Shown here: positions 22,614 to 31,139 of the stretch, one piece after another | Layout of the letters: each line of letters opens with the position of its first letter | Numbering within the stretch: the first letter of the stretch is position 1 | From: an uncultured Lachnospiraceae bacterium | GTDB taxonomy: Bacteria > Bacillota > Clostridia > Lachnospirales > Lachnospiraceae | Assembly (NCBI GenBank): GCA_910579495.1 | Contig: CAJTVD010000046.1 | Coordinates: 1-32,737 of the forward strand | Reading direction: 5' to 3' | Length of the DNA: 32,737 nt | Notes under the pieces: model-generated | Databases searched by the model: none | The model's input: the letters and a program-made list of their open reading frames with translations, nothing else | What the model was told of the DNA's origin: nothing | Made by a program: the position numbers and the translations under genes

Positions 22614-22941
22614 CGAGTAATCATTTTGCTGGTCATATATCTTTAAAGGAGTAGATTACTAAAACGTCTGAAAATAAACATAAATGCAGCAAGTTATAAC
22701 AAAAATTTTCACATATATAGAAGAAATATAGCAAAGACATGCATAAAGATACAGAGCTGATGAACAAGTGAGAAATTACCGTTCGCTGGCTCTGTTTTGT
22801 TTTATATGATTTTAAGGCAAACGCCCACCATATAAAAAACGGTGTTATGGTGGGCAGTAATCTATCTGCTCAAGACTTATACATAGCAGATCGGGGGAAG
22901 CCAGTTAAAAAATCCCTGTTTATGCAACGCTACTTCTCACC
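22614..22941. other. gene-poor stretch with a perfect hairpin
   Basis: No supported gene is seen in these 328 bases. A 10-bp inverted repeat, GCCCACCATA (22823-22832) and TATGGTGGGC (22846-22855), encloses a 13-base loop but has no clear T tract on either strand. A frame open from about 22773 to 22943 matches nothing I recognise. The stretch is probably the edge of decayed mobile DNA. Confidence 0.5.
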
Positions 22942-23042
22942 ATGAAACCAGAAGTAGAATCTCCGCTTAATAGAATTAGTATCACTTATGACCGTAGAGG
23001 TCACAAAGCCTTTGCGGTGTTTCTTTTGCCGTTTTTTATCGG

Positions 23043-23231
23043 AATGCGCCGCAGGGCTGTCTGCTTGAAGTCGTGTGGGAACAGTACGCAGGTTTCTACT
23101 AGGAGAAAGAGCGGTGGCGTTATCTGAAAAAACTGGACACGAACCACAAGCTGCTTTCATTGGAGGGATTTACAGATAGTGAGGGGAATATGCTTGACTT
23201 CGTTATTGATGAAACGGTGGACGCTGCGGCA
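23043..23231 (+). pseudogene. sigma-like gene of a conjugative element, decayed
   Basis: One frame reads VVWEQYAGFY, then an amber stop (23100-23102), then EKERWRYLKKLDTNHKLL, SLEGFTDSEGNMLDFV and DETVDAAA. This closely resembles the N-terminal part of small sigma-70-like proteins in Clostridial conjugative transposons. After about 23231 the match ends in unrelated sequence, so the helix-turn-helix part is missing. With an internal stop, a lost C-terminus and no intact start, it cannot make a normal protein. Family recognition is from memory and not certain. Confidence 0.55.
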
Positions 23232-23335
23232 GGATATGATCGCCTACCAGACTGCAAAGCAGAATGTGGACAGGATTTTAAGAACAGAGCTTCTGGAACC
23301 GGAGCAGACACAGAAAGATACGCAGACACGATAAA
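23232..23335 (+). pseudogene. unidentified gene tail fused to the sigma-like relic
   Basis: A reading frame containing MIAYQTAKQNVDRILRTE, then LLEPEQTQKDTQTR and a stop (around 23331) looks like a natural C-terminus because it is helical and charged, unlike random sequence. It is joined directly after the sigma-like relic, as expected from a deletion. The parent family is not recognised. Confidence 0.35.
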
Positions 23336-23439
23336 AGGAAGGCTGAGAGGGATTTCGTATTCTGCATCAGCTTATCATCCTGAACCTTTTCGAAATATCC
23401 ATCGTTAATGTGGTACACATATCCTTCTTGTATCTGCAT
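23278..23439 (-). pseudogene. truncated type III toxin gene, CptN/ToxN-like
   Basis: On the minus strand ATG 23439 opens MQIQEGYVYHINDGYF and continues EKVQDDKLMQN, which matches the N-terminus of CptN/ToxN-family endoribonuclease toxins as I know them. After about residue 27 (around position 23359) the frame runs into the antisense of the neighbouring relic (TKSLSAFLL) and stops at 23278. A complete toxin would be roughly 150-170 residues, so the catalytic body is gone. It lies directly after a terminator and the antitoxin repeats, the classic order of type III systems, where read-through makes the toxin. The remaining peptide should be harmless. Confidence 0.65.
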
Positions 23440-23452
23440 TTTACACCGCCTA

Positions 23453-23483
23453 AAAGAGTAGCCCCGTCCAAAGGACGAGGCTA
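23453..23483 (-). terminator. terminator between antitoxin RNA and toxin
   Basis: On the minus strand TAGCCTCGTCC and GGACGGGGCTA form an 11-bp stem with one G.U pair and a TTT loop, followed by CTCTTTT. In type III loci this element limits read-through into the toxin gene. Confidence 0.75.
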
Positions 23484-23610
23484 CAAAATTTTCGAGCCGG
23501 ACATTTATTAGACGCTTCCGGTAAGCGAACAAAATTTTCGAGCCAATCACTTATCAGCCTCCAACGGTGGGCGGACAATATTTTCGTGGCAGGAACGATC
23601 CCTGCCTGTT
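23462..23610 (-). ncRNA. type III antitoxin RNA with 46-base repeats, CptI-like
   Basis: Two full 46-base units (23531-23576 and 23485-23530) and the start of a third at 23577-23590 share the conserved tail GGCTCGAAAATTTT on the minus strand, while the middle of each unit varies. The repeats lie between a strong minus-strand promoter and an intrinsic terminator, and just ahead of the truncated toxin. In type III toxin-antitoxin systems such RNA repeats are cut by the toxin and then bind and block it. Period, order and orientation all fit the CptIN branch. Here the RNA could still be made although the toxin is lost. Confidence 0.7.
23485..23590 (-). repeat. 46-bp direct repeats of the antitoxin
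   Basis: The phrase AAAATTTTCGAGCC (plus strand) starts at 23485 and 23531, and a degenerate copy AATATTTTCGTGGC starts at 23577, all exactly 46 bases apart. Confidence 0.85.
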
Positions 23611-23616
23611 ACTATT

Positions 23617-23645
23617 AATATACGCGACAAACGATAATATGTCAA
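23617..23645 (-). promoter_or_regulatory. promoter of the antitoxin RNA
   Basis: On the minus strand TTGACA (23640-23645), 17 bases, TATATT (23617-23622). This is a near-perfect sigma-A promoter with start expected near 23610, as needed for a highly expressed antitoxin RNA. Confidence 0.8.
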
Positions 23646-23659
23646 TCCCCGTAAAAAAG

Positions 23660-23902
23660 CCGCCTTGCTCTGATATGCCCCTTGTCAAGCAGACCCTCCG
23701 GGTCAACAACAGACAGCGACATATCAAAAGCGGAGAGCCGGGTCTGTTTTCCGGCCTTCTGTTCTGTGCCGACTGCGGCTTTAAGATGTACCACCACCGG
23801 GGAAGGTCAGTAAAAACCGAGAGGGAGTATTACACCTGCGGCGGGTATCAGCCGCTTCCTTTCTCTGGTGAAACGCAATCTCAGCTAATTGAAGGGGCGT
23901 AA
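23660..23902 (+). pseudogene. large serine recombinase fragment (zinc-ribbon region)
   Basis: The frame reads VNNRQRHIKSGEPGLFSG, then LLFCADCGFKMYHHRGR and EYYTCGGY, the recombinase zinc beta-ribbon region of large serine recombinases (TnpX-like). The catalytic N-terminal domain and the C-terminal coiled coil are absent. The frame opens inside the antitoxin promoter region with no start of its own. It is a remnant of a mobile element. Confidence 0.65.
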
Positions 23903-23931
23903 ACGAACAGATCAAAGCACAAAATGTGATA

Positions 23932-23971
23932 AAAAACGGGAAGCTGACGTCAATTAAGCTGCCAGCTTCCC
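23932..23971 (-). terminator. minus-strand intrinsic terminator
   Basis: GGGAAGCTG (23938-23946) pairs with CAGCTTCCC (23963-23971); on the minus strand the stem is followed by GTTTTTTA. No gene feeding into it from the right is visible, so it is probably a relic. Confidence 0.6.
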
Positions 23972-24074
23972 AATATGAAAATGTGTATCCCTAAAACCCA
24001 TGTACTAATAATGAAATGTCTTCACTCCCAACAGCAAGACAATAGAAATCATAAAAATGTTTTTACTATAAATT

Positions 24075-24112
24075 AAAATCCGAAAAGGTATACCTTTTCG
24101 GATTTTTTGTTT
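24075..24112 (+). terminator. perfect 32-bp palindromic terminator
   Basis: AAAATCCGAAAAGGTA (24075-24090) is followed at once by its exact complement (24091-24106) and then by a T tract. It insulates the polysaccharide operon from upstream transcription. Between 23972 and 24270 no gene is supported. Confidence 0.8.
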
Positions 24113-24167
24113 TTTTCAAATCTTTTTATATTTTATCACAGAATGTTAAATTTGCAAGACTAATACT

Positions 24168-24176
24168 TGATAAAAT
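24168..24176 (+). promoter_or_regulatory. possible extended -10 promoter of the polysaccharide operon
   Basis: TGATAAAAT (24168-24176) reads as an extended -10 box in AT-rich DNA. No good -35 is present, so support is weak. Confidence 0.3.
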
Positions 24177-24270
24177 TGCACAAAAAAATCAAAAACTATC
24201 TTTCCGAAAAGGTATGATTTTCCAGTTTATCTGCTGGCTGGAAGATATGCCCTATATGAGAGGAATAGGT

Positions 24271-25275
24271 ATGGAATCAGTGTTGTCAGAAATAGTAAAG
24301 GGAAAAAGGGTTCTTTTTATAACAACGAAAAATGTTGATTATATAAGAAATTCCCAGGAGATCAATATCCTTGAAAAGGAGGCGGCCCAACTAAAAAAAG
24401 TTTTTTCCGGTAAGAAAAACTATGCAGGAAGATTAATGGAAATATGGGGGAAATTATTGATATGCAATCGTTCAGACTTTGATGTGGTTTTTGCAGGTTT
24501 TGCTCCTCAGCTTGTGTTTCCTTTTTTTAAAAAATTTAAAGGAAAAAAGATCATAATTGATTTTTTCATTTCTGTTTATGACACATTGGTAAATGACAGA
24601 AAGATAGTTACTGCCAGAAATCCGGTGGCAAAGTTTTTTCACTGGATGGATTCTTATGTAATCAAAAAAGCTGATCTGGTCGTTACGGATACAAAATCAG
24701 ATGCGGCATACTTTATTCAGGAATTTCATGGAGACCAGACAAAGTTTGAGACACTTTATCTGAAAGCAGATCGTTCGATTTACTATCCACGGGAACAGCG
24801 TAAGGAAGAAAAGCTGAAAGATAAGTTTGTAGTGTTGTATTTTGGAAGTGTTCTTCCTTTACAAGGGGTTGATATCGTGTTAAAGGCGGTGTCTCTATTA
24901 AAGGGAAAGGATAATATTTATCTGCAGATCATCGGACCGATCCCAGAAAAGTATCATAAGCCTATTCAGGAGAATGTTGAATATATTGATTGGCTTTCCC
25001 AGGAAAAACTTGCAGAATATATCGCCAATGCTGATCTTTGTCTGGCAGGGCATTTTAACCGGGACATCGACAAGGCACAGAGGACGATACCTGGAAAAGC
25101 CTATATTTACCAAAGTATGCAAAAGGTAATGATATGTGGAGATAATAGGGCAAACCGGGAATTGTTTAAAGAGGATAGTTCTGTATGCTTTGTACCCATG
25201 GGAAGTGCTGAAAAACTAAGGGATGCTATTGACTTCATATGTGAACAACGATACCTGGGACAAATAGGAGCATAA
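24271..25275 (+). CDS. GT4-like glycosyltransferase of the polysaccharide operon
   Basis: A 334-residue GT-B fold protein likely adding a sugar during surface-glycan synthesis at the cytoplasmic face of the membrane. The N-terminal half has GKRVLFITTKN and DYIRNSQEI near the start, and IIIDFFISVYDTL at about residues 93-105. The C-terminal half shows FVVLYFGSVLPLQGVD, IIGPIPEKY and AGHFNRDIDKAQRTIPGKA, where the usual acidic EX7E pair is not obvious. ATG 24271 is used because AGAGGA precedes it by about seven bases and the product then opens MESVLSEIV like relatives; the frame is open from 24214. First gene of the operon; the next starts three bases after its stop. Confidence 0.78.
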   Translation: MESVLSEIVKGKRVLFITTKNVDYIRNSQEINILEKEAAQLKKVFSGKKNYAGRLMEIWGKLLICNRSDFDVVFAGFAPQLVFPFFKKFKGKKIIIDFFISVYDTLVNDRKIVTARNPVAKFFHWMDSYVIKKADLVVTDTKSDAAYFIQEFHGDQTKFETLYLKADRSIYYPREQRKEEKLKDKFVVLYFGSVLPLQGVDIVLKAVSLLKGKDNIYLQIIGPIPEKYHKPIQENVEYIDWLSQEKLAEYIANADLCLAGHFNRDIDKAQRTIPGKAYIYQSMQKVMICGDNRANRELFKEDSSVCFVPMGSAEKLRDAIDFICEQRYLGQIGA

Positions 25276-25278
25276 AAC

Positions 25279-26145
25279 ATGGCAGATCGTGAAAGTGGTG
25301 TTACGAAAGTAGATCGTGCAGACTTAAACATAGCAGTTATAACTGTTTGCCTCAACTGTGAACATGAAATAGAAAGGACGATTGAATCTGTATATCAGCA
25401 GGAGCAGGAAAACTATGAATATATCATCCAGGACGGGATGTCGCAAGACTGTACTATGGAAAAAATCAGGAAATATGAGGAGAAGTTTGCAGAAAAAAAG
25501 ATTTCCTTTATTGTTAACAGCCAAAGAGATGAGGGGATCTATCATGCAATGAACCTGGCTGCTGGAAAGTGTAGGGCAGAGTATCTTCTCTTTTTGAACG
25601 CAGGCGATGTGCTGTGTCATAAGAAAGTGTTTAGTATATTAAGAGCAGTAAGCGATAAGAAAAAGGCAGATATATATTATGGAGATGCACTGATGGTGGA
25701 CAAAAGTGGAACAAGGTTGTTTAAAGCAGATATGGCATTGATCAGTCAAAGGATGCCCTTTTCCCATCAAGCTTGTTTTATATCAAGGGAATGTTTTTTG
25801 AAACAAATGTACGATCCAAGATATAACATATGTGCTGATTATGACTTGATATTGAGGCTCTATGAAAAGAAACGTGTGTTTGAAAAAATGGATACTATAG
25901 TATGCAGGTACGATCTGGATGGAGCTTCGTCCTGTTTGTATATCGAAAAAAGAAGAGAGCATGAGCAGATACTTAAGGAACACGGGCTGAATACATCCAA
26001 TCTCAGGTGTGGATTTCATATGGTGGAAGCATATATAAAAAAGGCATTGGATATTATTCTGCCACAGAAGATCCTATACAGATTCAGACAGTTTTATATG
26101 GATAAAGTGAAACATTATGAATATTGGGGAGGGGAAATATATTAA
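25279..26145 (+). CDS. GT2 family glycosyltransferase
   Basis: A 288-residue GT-A fold glycosyltransferase. It opens with a strand-loop NIAVITVCLNCEHEIERTI, the nucleotide-binding DGMSQDCT (about 53-60), the GIYHAMNLAAGK helix typical of WbpV/PGL-type GT2 enzymes, and LFLNAGDVL in place of the DXD-bearing loop. CADYDLILRLYEK matches the later acceptor-binding part. No membrane segment is evident, so it is likely cytoplasmic. AGGAG (25266-25270) sets ATG 25279. The stop TAA overlaps the start region of the next gene. Confidence 0.85.
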   Translation: MADRESGVTKVDRADLNIAVITVCLNCEHEIERTIESVYQQEQENYEYIIQDGMSQDCTMEKIRKYEEKFAEKKISFIVNSQRDEGIYHAMNLAAGKCRAEYLLFLNAGDVLCHKKVFSILRAVSDKKKADIYYGDALMVDKSGTRLFKADMALISQRMPFSHQACFISRECFLKQMYDPRYNICADYDLILRLYEKKRVFEKMDTIVCRYDLDGASSCLYIEKRREHEQILKEHGLNTSNLRCGFHMVEAYIKKALDIILPQKILYRFRQFYMDKVKHYEYWGGEIY

Positions 26146-27277
26146 ATTATTGTTTATTACCAGGCAAAATTTTTTACATAATGACAGGTCAGGGGGATAT
26201 AAATTATCCCAAAATATATTTCAGTCTCTTAAGGAAAATGATGGTATTGAAGTATCCTTATGTATTCTTGATATAAATGGATGTAAAATAAGCAAAAAGA
26301 ACGGAACAGGCCAGGTCAAGATCATTTCCATAAAAGACAAACCAATAAAGAGAAATCTTTCATATTTACTAGGAGGATCCGGATATAGCTTTTATGAAAA
26401 TATGGCATTGCGGACTGTTATTAGGACAAGTGATGCTGATATCATCTGGTTTGATGGTACATGGTTTGGCAGACATATCAGGGAGGTAAGCAACTTGCAG
26501 AAAACAGTTGTCTTCTGCCATAATATTGAAAAGATATTTGCAATGGACCGAATACTTACTACAAAGAAAATAACCGCTGTTCCACGTTTTGTTTCTGATT
26601 GGGTGAATGAAAGAGCTGTTATAAAAAGGGCGGACAGAGTAATCTGTCTAAATGAAAGGGACGATCTGTTACTAAACAGAAATTATGGGAGAAGATCAGA
26701 TGAGATACTGCCTATTATGCTGAGGGATGCCTATGCTAAATGCAGATCGGTAGAAAACAGAACAAATGAGATCCTATTTGTAGGTTCTTCATTTTATCCC
26801 AATATAGAAGGGATTCGCTGGTTTTGTAAGAACATCATGCCGTATGTGGAATGTAAACTGGATATTGTGGGAAATGGCATGGAAAGTATAAGAGATGAAC
26901 TTGAAAGTGAAAAGGTGAGGATAGTAGGTACAGTTGATTCTTTGCAATACTATTATGATAAAGCAGACTTAGTGGTTCTCCCGCTTTTTTCAGGGGGAGG
27001 GATGAAAGTAAAAACAGCCGAAGCAATGATGTACGGAAAAAGGATACTGGCTTCTGACGAGGCATTGGAAGGCTATCAAATTGAAGGAATGAAAGATATT
27101 ATTCGATGCAATACAGCCAGTGAGTTTATCCATGAGATCAATTATATGATGAAAAGAAGTGAGATCAGCAAATTCAGTGAAGAAAACAGAAAACTTTTTT
27201 TGGAAAGCTATAGTACGGCATCAGCAAAGAAAAAAATATATAAATTGCTTGGAGAACTGATGGATGAAAAAAATTGA
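26117..27277 (+). CDS. GT4 family glycosyltransferase
   Basis: A 386-residue GT-B glycosyltransferase. Features include LLFITRQNFLHNDRSGGYK near the N-terminus, VVFCHNIEKIFAMDR, the hinge sequence EILFVGSSFYPNIEGIRW and the donor-site LPLFSGGGMKVKTAEAM near residue 290, a variant of the GT4 EX7E region. ATG 26117 lies 29 bases inside the upstream gene and has a poor ribosome-binding site. GGGGAGGGG (26126-26134) is better placed for an ATT codon at 26141, which would give MKLLFITRQ. The true start is therefore uncertain. It overlaps the next gene by 14 bases. Confidence 0.85.
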   Translation: MNIGEGKYIKLLFITRQNFLHNDRSGGYKLSQNIFQSLKENDGIEVSLCILDINGCKISKKNGTGQVKIISIKDKPIKRNLSYLLGGSGYSFYENMALRTVIRTSDADIIWFDGTWFGRHIREVSNLQKTVVFCHNIEKIFAMDRILTTKKITAVPRFVSDWVNERAVIKRADRVICLNERDDLLLNRNYGRRSDEILPIMLRDAYAKCRSVENRTNEILFVGSSFYPNIEGIRWFCKNIMPYVECKLDIVGNGMESIRDELESEKVRIVGTVDSLQYYYDKADLVVLPLFSGGGMKVKTAEAMMYGKRILASDEALEGYQIEGMKDIIRCNTASEFIHEINYMMKRSEISKFSEENRKLFLESYSTASAKKKIYKLLGELMDEKN

Positions 27278-28409
27278 AGTGGTATATGATTACCAAATAT
27301 TTATCAGACAGCGTATGGGTGGTATATCAAGGGTGTTTTATGAAGTGAATAAAAGACTGGAAAGCAGGAAAGATCTTCGGCTTTCATATCCCTTAATATT
27401 TTCACAGAATTTTTACTTTCAGGGAAAGGTGCACTCTTCCCGATTGGCATCGGTATCTGCAGTGATAAATTATAGTTTAAGGGCGATCAATAAGACTGTG
27501 TTTATCCTTTTTTTATTAACGCACCGGAAATGTGATATTGTACACCCTACATATTATTCAGGATATTTTTATTATATTTTACCTCATAAAACAAAATATG
27601 TATTGACGGTCCATGATTGTATACAAGAATTATGTGCAAATAAAAGTCTGGGTAATGCCCGTATGTGTTACCTGAAGAAAAAAGCAATAAAACGGGCAGA
27701 TGCAATTATCGTTCCGTCCCAAAATACCAAAAAAGATATCCTGTCGATCTATGGAATCGATGAAAAGAAAATATATGTGGTCAACTGGGGAGCGGAAAAG
27801 ACATTTGCAGATAAAGAAAAAACAGATATTACTTTGCCAAACCAATACATTTTGTACGTAGGCGCAAGAAATACTTATAAAAATTTTGACAACTTCATAT
27901 TGGCTGTTGCAGAAATATGTAGTGATTTTGCCGAATTAAAGGTCGTATGTATTGGAGGCGGAAATTTTTCCAAGACAGAAAAACGATTTTTAGACGAATT
28001 GCATTTATCTGACAGATTTATTCAGCTAAGTACAGATGATAGCGGATTGATGGATGCCTATAGAAATGCATTATGCTTTGTTTATCCCTCTTTTTATGAA
28101 GGCTTTGGGATACCGATCCTTGAAGCATTTGCAAATGAATGTCCAGTCGCCTTAAGTAATGCAAGTTGTTTTCCGGAGATCGGTGGGAATGCAGCATCAT
28201 ATTTTGAACCTGATGATGTCAGAAGTATGAGAGAATGTATATGGGATCTAATCAGAGATCAAGATCTAAGAAAGGATTTGATAGAGAAAGGAAAAAACAG
28301 AGCGAAGCTTTTTTCATGGGAAAAAGCAGCGGAAAAAACAGCAGAGATCTACAGGTATTTAGTCGGTTCCAGAGTGGGATCGGAAGATAGTATCCATAAG
28401 GTGTCCTGA
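27264..28409 (+). CDS. GT4 family glycosyltransferase, mannosyltransferase-like
   Basis: A 381-residue retaining GT-B enzyme. The N-terminal acceptor half contains QRMGGISRVFYEVNK and YVLTVHDCIQEL; the C-terminal donor half shows ILYVGARNTYKNFDNF and the canonical EX7E motif in YEGFGIPILEAFANE near residue 280. This is a clear GT4 protein of the WbaZ/RfaB type that transfers a nucleotide-activated sugar to a growing glycan. ATG 27264 is preceded by GGAGA and overlaps the upstream gene. The next gene starts one base after its stop. Confidence 0.9.
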   Translation: MKKIEVVYDYQIFIRQRMGGISRVFYEVNKRLESRKDLRLSYPLIFSQNFYFQGKVHSSRLASVSAVINYSLRAINKTVFILFLLTHRKCDIVHPTYYSGYFYYILPHKTKYVLTVHDCIQELCANKSLGNARMCYLKKKAIKRADAIIVPSQNTKKDILSIYGIDEKKIYVVNWGAEKTFADKEKTDITLPNQYILYVGARNTYKNFDNFILAVAEICSDFAELKVVCIGGGNFSKTEKRFLDELHLSDRFIQLSTDDSGLMDAYRNALCFVYPSFYEGFGIPILEAFANECPVALSNASCFPEIGGNAASYFEPDDVRSMRECIWDLIRDQDLRKDLIEKGKNRAKLFSWEKAAEKTAEIYRYLVGSRVGSEDSIHKVS

Positions 28410-28410
28410 C

Positions 28411-30111
28411 ATGATAAAAAGAAATGCGCACAATTTCATATTGGCAATATTTGTAGTAGTGATCTTGACATTGACTATCAAATATATAGAGGAAAATTTG
28501 TGTATCAGCGTTATAGGAGATGAGTTTGGCTACTGGTCGGCAGCGGCATTTATTACTGATAAGCCCTGGCATTCTCTGGTGTCTACCAACAGTTATTATG
28601 GATGGGGATACGGGGTGATCCTGTCTCCTATATTATATATATTAAGCCAAGAGCCTGTGGTAATGTATCAGACAGCGATCGTAGTCAATGGGATCATGCT
28701 GTGTTTTATCCTTATGGTTTCATACAAATGTGTCTTACGTTTTTCGGATAAAAAGAACACGATACAGGCCGCCCTTATTGCGGGAATAGTCACTTTATAT
28801 CCGGCGAATTTCTTTTCTGTGTATAATACTATGCCGGAGATCTTATTGCAGCTTCTATATTGGCTTATGGTGTGGGCTGTTCTGATGATCTCTGAAAGGG
28901 AGTTTCTTCTGAGTAGAAATAAAAAAGGCGGAATGATCTTTTTGCTTCTCCTTTTGTCAGTGTATATTTTTTGTGTCCATCAAAGAACGATTGGATTATT
29001 AATAGATAGTGTCATTTTTTTGGTCTGCTTTTATAAGCGTACAGAGGATAAGAAAATATGGAATATATTTAAGGTCCTTTGTGTGATCGTGATTTTGTGT
29101 GTGACAGCGGCCGGGATAAAGCAGCTTTATATGGACTGGCTTTATTCGCCTATCAATAGTAACGATAGTGGAAAAGCAGCTCTGGATAATGATTTTAGTG
29201 GGATCGTAAGTAATATCTCTTTTTCGTGGAACGTCCTTAGAGGGATCGGGTTGAGCGCTATTGGCAAGATATATTATTCCTTTACTGCTTCAGCATTACT
29301 TGTGGGAGCCGGAGTATTCATTTGCCTAAAAAAATCAATAAAAAGAAAAGACAACAGGATCTTGTTATACATTTTTATTATTTTAGGCTGGCTGCAGGCG
29401 GTGGGGATCGCTGCAATCGGTATGCCTGGCGGATTTGAACTCAGAACAGATATATTAATATACGGAAGATATGTTGAATATACCTTGGGTCCTTTGATGG
29501 CGGTTGGTCTGGTGGGAATATGTCAGAGATCTATGTCATACATAGAAGCTTTTATTCTGATCATCCTACAGTCTGTTATTGCTATCGTAACATCTGTATA
29601 CATTGCACCGGAATCGGTCAATACCAATATGGGAAATATATTTACACTTTCCCGGATCTTTCAGAGTTCATCTAATCATGATGCAGTTTTTGCCGGTAGT
29701 TTGATCGCGGTTTTTATTTTTTCAACGATTTTTATGTTGAGATATGAAAAGATCTCCCATGAAGCAAAGTTCATACTGATCTGTTTATGCGAGGTTTTTA
29801 TATTTACACAGACATACCAACATGATATCCTTCCATGGCAGAGATCAGCAAATGAGAATGTCCATGTAATTCAAACTTACGATAAAAAAAGAGGCGTTCA
29901 TGATCGTTTATATGTATTGAATGGAGGGGTCGGTGGAAAAATGATCCAATTTCTTTATCCAGATGAGGAATGTCTGCTTATAAAGGATATTAACGATGTG
30001 GAAGATGGCAGCTTTGTCATAACACAATATACAAAAGATACACTAAGAGATATTTCACAACAATATAATGTATTGTATCACAACAATATCATAATTTTAT
30101 GGAGAAAATGA
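28411..30111 (+). CDS. polytopic membrane protein, GT-C glycosyltransferase-like
   Basis: A 566-residue membrane protein with about twelve hydrophobic segments. The first outer loop contains GDEFGYW (36-42), whose acidic pair resembles the catalytic DE of GT-C enzymes that use lipid-linked sugars. The last ~100 residues form a soluble tail. In this operon it may either add a sugar outside the membrane or act as the polymerase (Wzy); Wzy proteins are too variable to recognise with certainty, and no separate Wzy is seen here. The ATG follows AAGGTG, one base after the preceding stop. Confidence 0.6.
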   Translation: MIKRNAHNFILAIFVVVILTLTIKYIEENLCISVIGDEFGYWSAAAFITDKPWHSLVSTNSYYGWGYGVILSPILYILSQEPVVMYQTAIVVNGIMLCFILMVSYKCVLRFSDKKNTIQAALIAGIVTLYPANFFSVYNTMPEILLQLLYWLMVWAVLMISEREFLLSRNKKGGMIFLLLLLSVYIFCVHQRTIGLLIDSVIFLVCFYKRTEDKKIWNIFKVLCVIVILCVTAAGIKQLYMDWLYSPINSNDSGKAALDNDFSGIVSNISFSWNVLRGIGLSAIGKIYYSFTASALLVGAGVFICLKKSIKRKDNRILLYIFIILGWLQAVGIAAIGMPGGFELRTDILIYGRYVEYTLGPLMAVGLVGICQRSMSYIEAFILIILQSVIAIVTSVYIAPESVNTNMGNIFTLSRIFQSSSNHDAVFAGSLIAVFIFSTIFMLRYEKISHEAKFILICLCEVFIFTQTYQHDILPWQRSANENVHVIQTYDKKRGVHDRLYVLNGGVGGKMIQFLYPDEECLLIKDINDVEDGSFVITQYTKDTLRDISQQYNVLYHNNIIILWRK

Positions 30112-30113
30112 TC

Positions 30114-31133
30114 ATGAATGAAACAGTAAGTATCATTATTCCAATCTATAATGGAGAGGCATATATTGACCCATGTGTGGAGAATTTAGTAAAGCAAAGC
30201 TATGATCAAATAGAGATCATTCTAGTGGATGATGGTTCAGAGGATGATAGTCTGAAAAAGTGTATGATGTGGGAAAGGAAGGACGGCAGAGTACATGTTT
30301 TTTCCCAGAAAAATAAAGGAGTCGGTGCAGCCAGAAATCTTGGACTAGAAAATTCTACAGGTAGTTATATCGGCTTTGTGGATATAGATGATATATGTGA
30401 TCTGGAGATGTACAGTCGTATGGTACAGATAATGGCCAAGGATGACGCAGATATCGTATATTGTGGATATAACAGATGTTTCCTGTCTGAAAACAGAGTA
30501 AAATGCCAATATGGAAAACTATCTGGTCCTGTAGACCGAATCGAGGCTGTTAAACAATTGAAAAGTGTTAATTATGATTGTGGGGCATGTAATAAATTAT
30601 TCAGGAGAAAAGTTATCCTGGAAAAGGGAGGGGGAATACGGAAATTTTCTACGGAATACCCAATTGGGGAAGATTACCTGTGGATGTTGTATACATTAAA
30701 AGGGAGTAATAAGATCAGCTTATTACAGGAATGTCTCTATAATTATAACATGATACAGGGAAGCGCAAGCCATTCACTTTTATTGGATAAAAAGAATCTA
30801 CTCCATTTATATGCTTTAAGGGATTGTATCAGAGTTGCAAGAACGATAAGAGAAGATCTGGGATCAGACCCTATGCTTAGACTCTATGGGCAGGCAAGGA
30901 TCCTAAGATTATTAGCATATTGTAAAAAAAACACACAGTATATGAGGAAGATCAATGAATTGATCCAGTCCCTGGATTGTGAATCGACCTGGTTTTGGAG
31001 CAAAGAGGTATCAAAGATCAGTAAAATGAAACAGACTTTTATGAACTGTGTTTATAAGCTAGGATTGGATGGAAAGTATGCTTTATGGATATATAATTTA
31101 AAACGCAGAGATAAGTTGTGTTTAGAAGAGTAG
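30114..31133 (+). CDS. GT2 family glycosyltransferase
   Basis: A 339-residue enzyme with an inverting GT-A domain in its first two thirds. Motifs are VSIIIPIYNGEAYI at the N-terminus, LVDDGSEDDS, GVGAARNLGLENSTG and the metal-binding DIDD near residue 90. YPIGEDYLWMLY contains the ED pair usual for the catalytic base. ATG 30114 is chosen because GGAGA (30101-30105) fits it; ATG 30099 lies upstream of that site. It begins two bases after the preceding stop. The C-terminal ~90 residues are basic and helical and may contact the membrane. Confidence 0.9.
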   Translation: MNETVSIIIPIYNGEAYIDPCVENLVKQSYDQIEIILVDDGSEDDSLKKCMMWERKDGRVHVFSQKNKGVGAARNLGLENSTGSYIGFVDIDDICDLEMYSRMVQIMAKDDADIVYCGYNRCFLSENRVKCQYGKLSGPVDRIEAVKQLKSVNYDCGACNKLFRRKVILEKGGGIRKFSTEYPIGEDYLWMLYTLKGSNKISLLQECLYNYNMIQGSASHSLLLDKKNLLHLYALRDCIRVARTIREDLGSDPMLRLYGQARILRLLAYCKKNTQYMRKINELIQSLDCESTWFWSKEVSKISKMKQTFMNCVYKLGLDGKYALWIYNLKRRDKLCLEE

Positions 31134-31139
31134 ATCGAT

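Noticed and set aside
23485..23590. Short CRISPR array
   Set aside because: The copies abut with a 46-base period, differ in their middle, have no spacers of uniform length and no cas genes; promoter, terminator and toxin remnant fit a type III antitoxin better.
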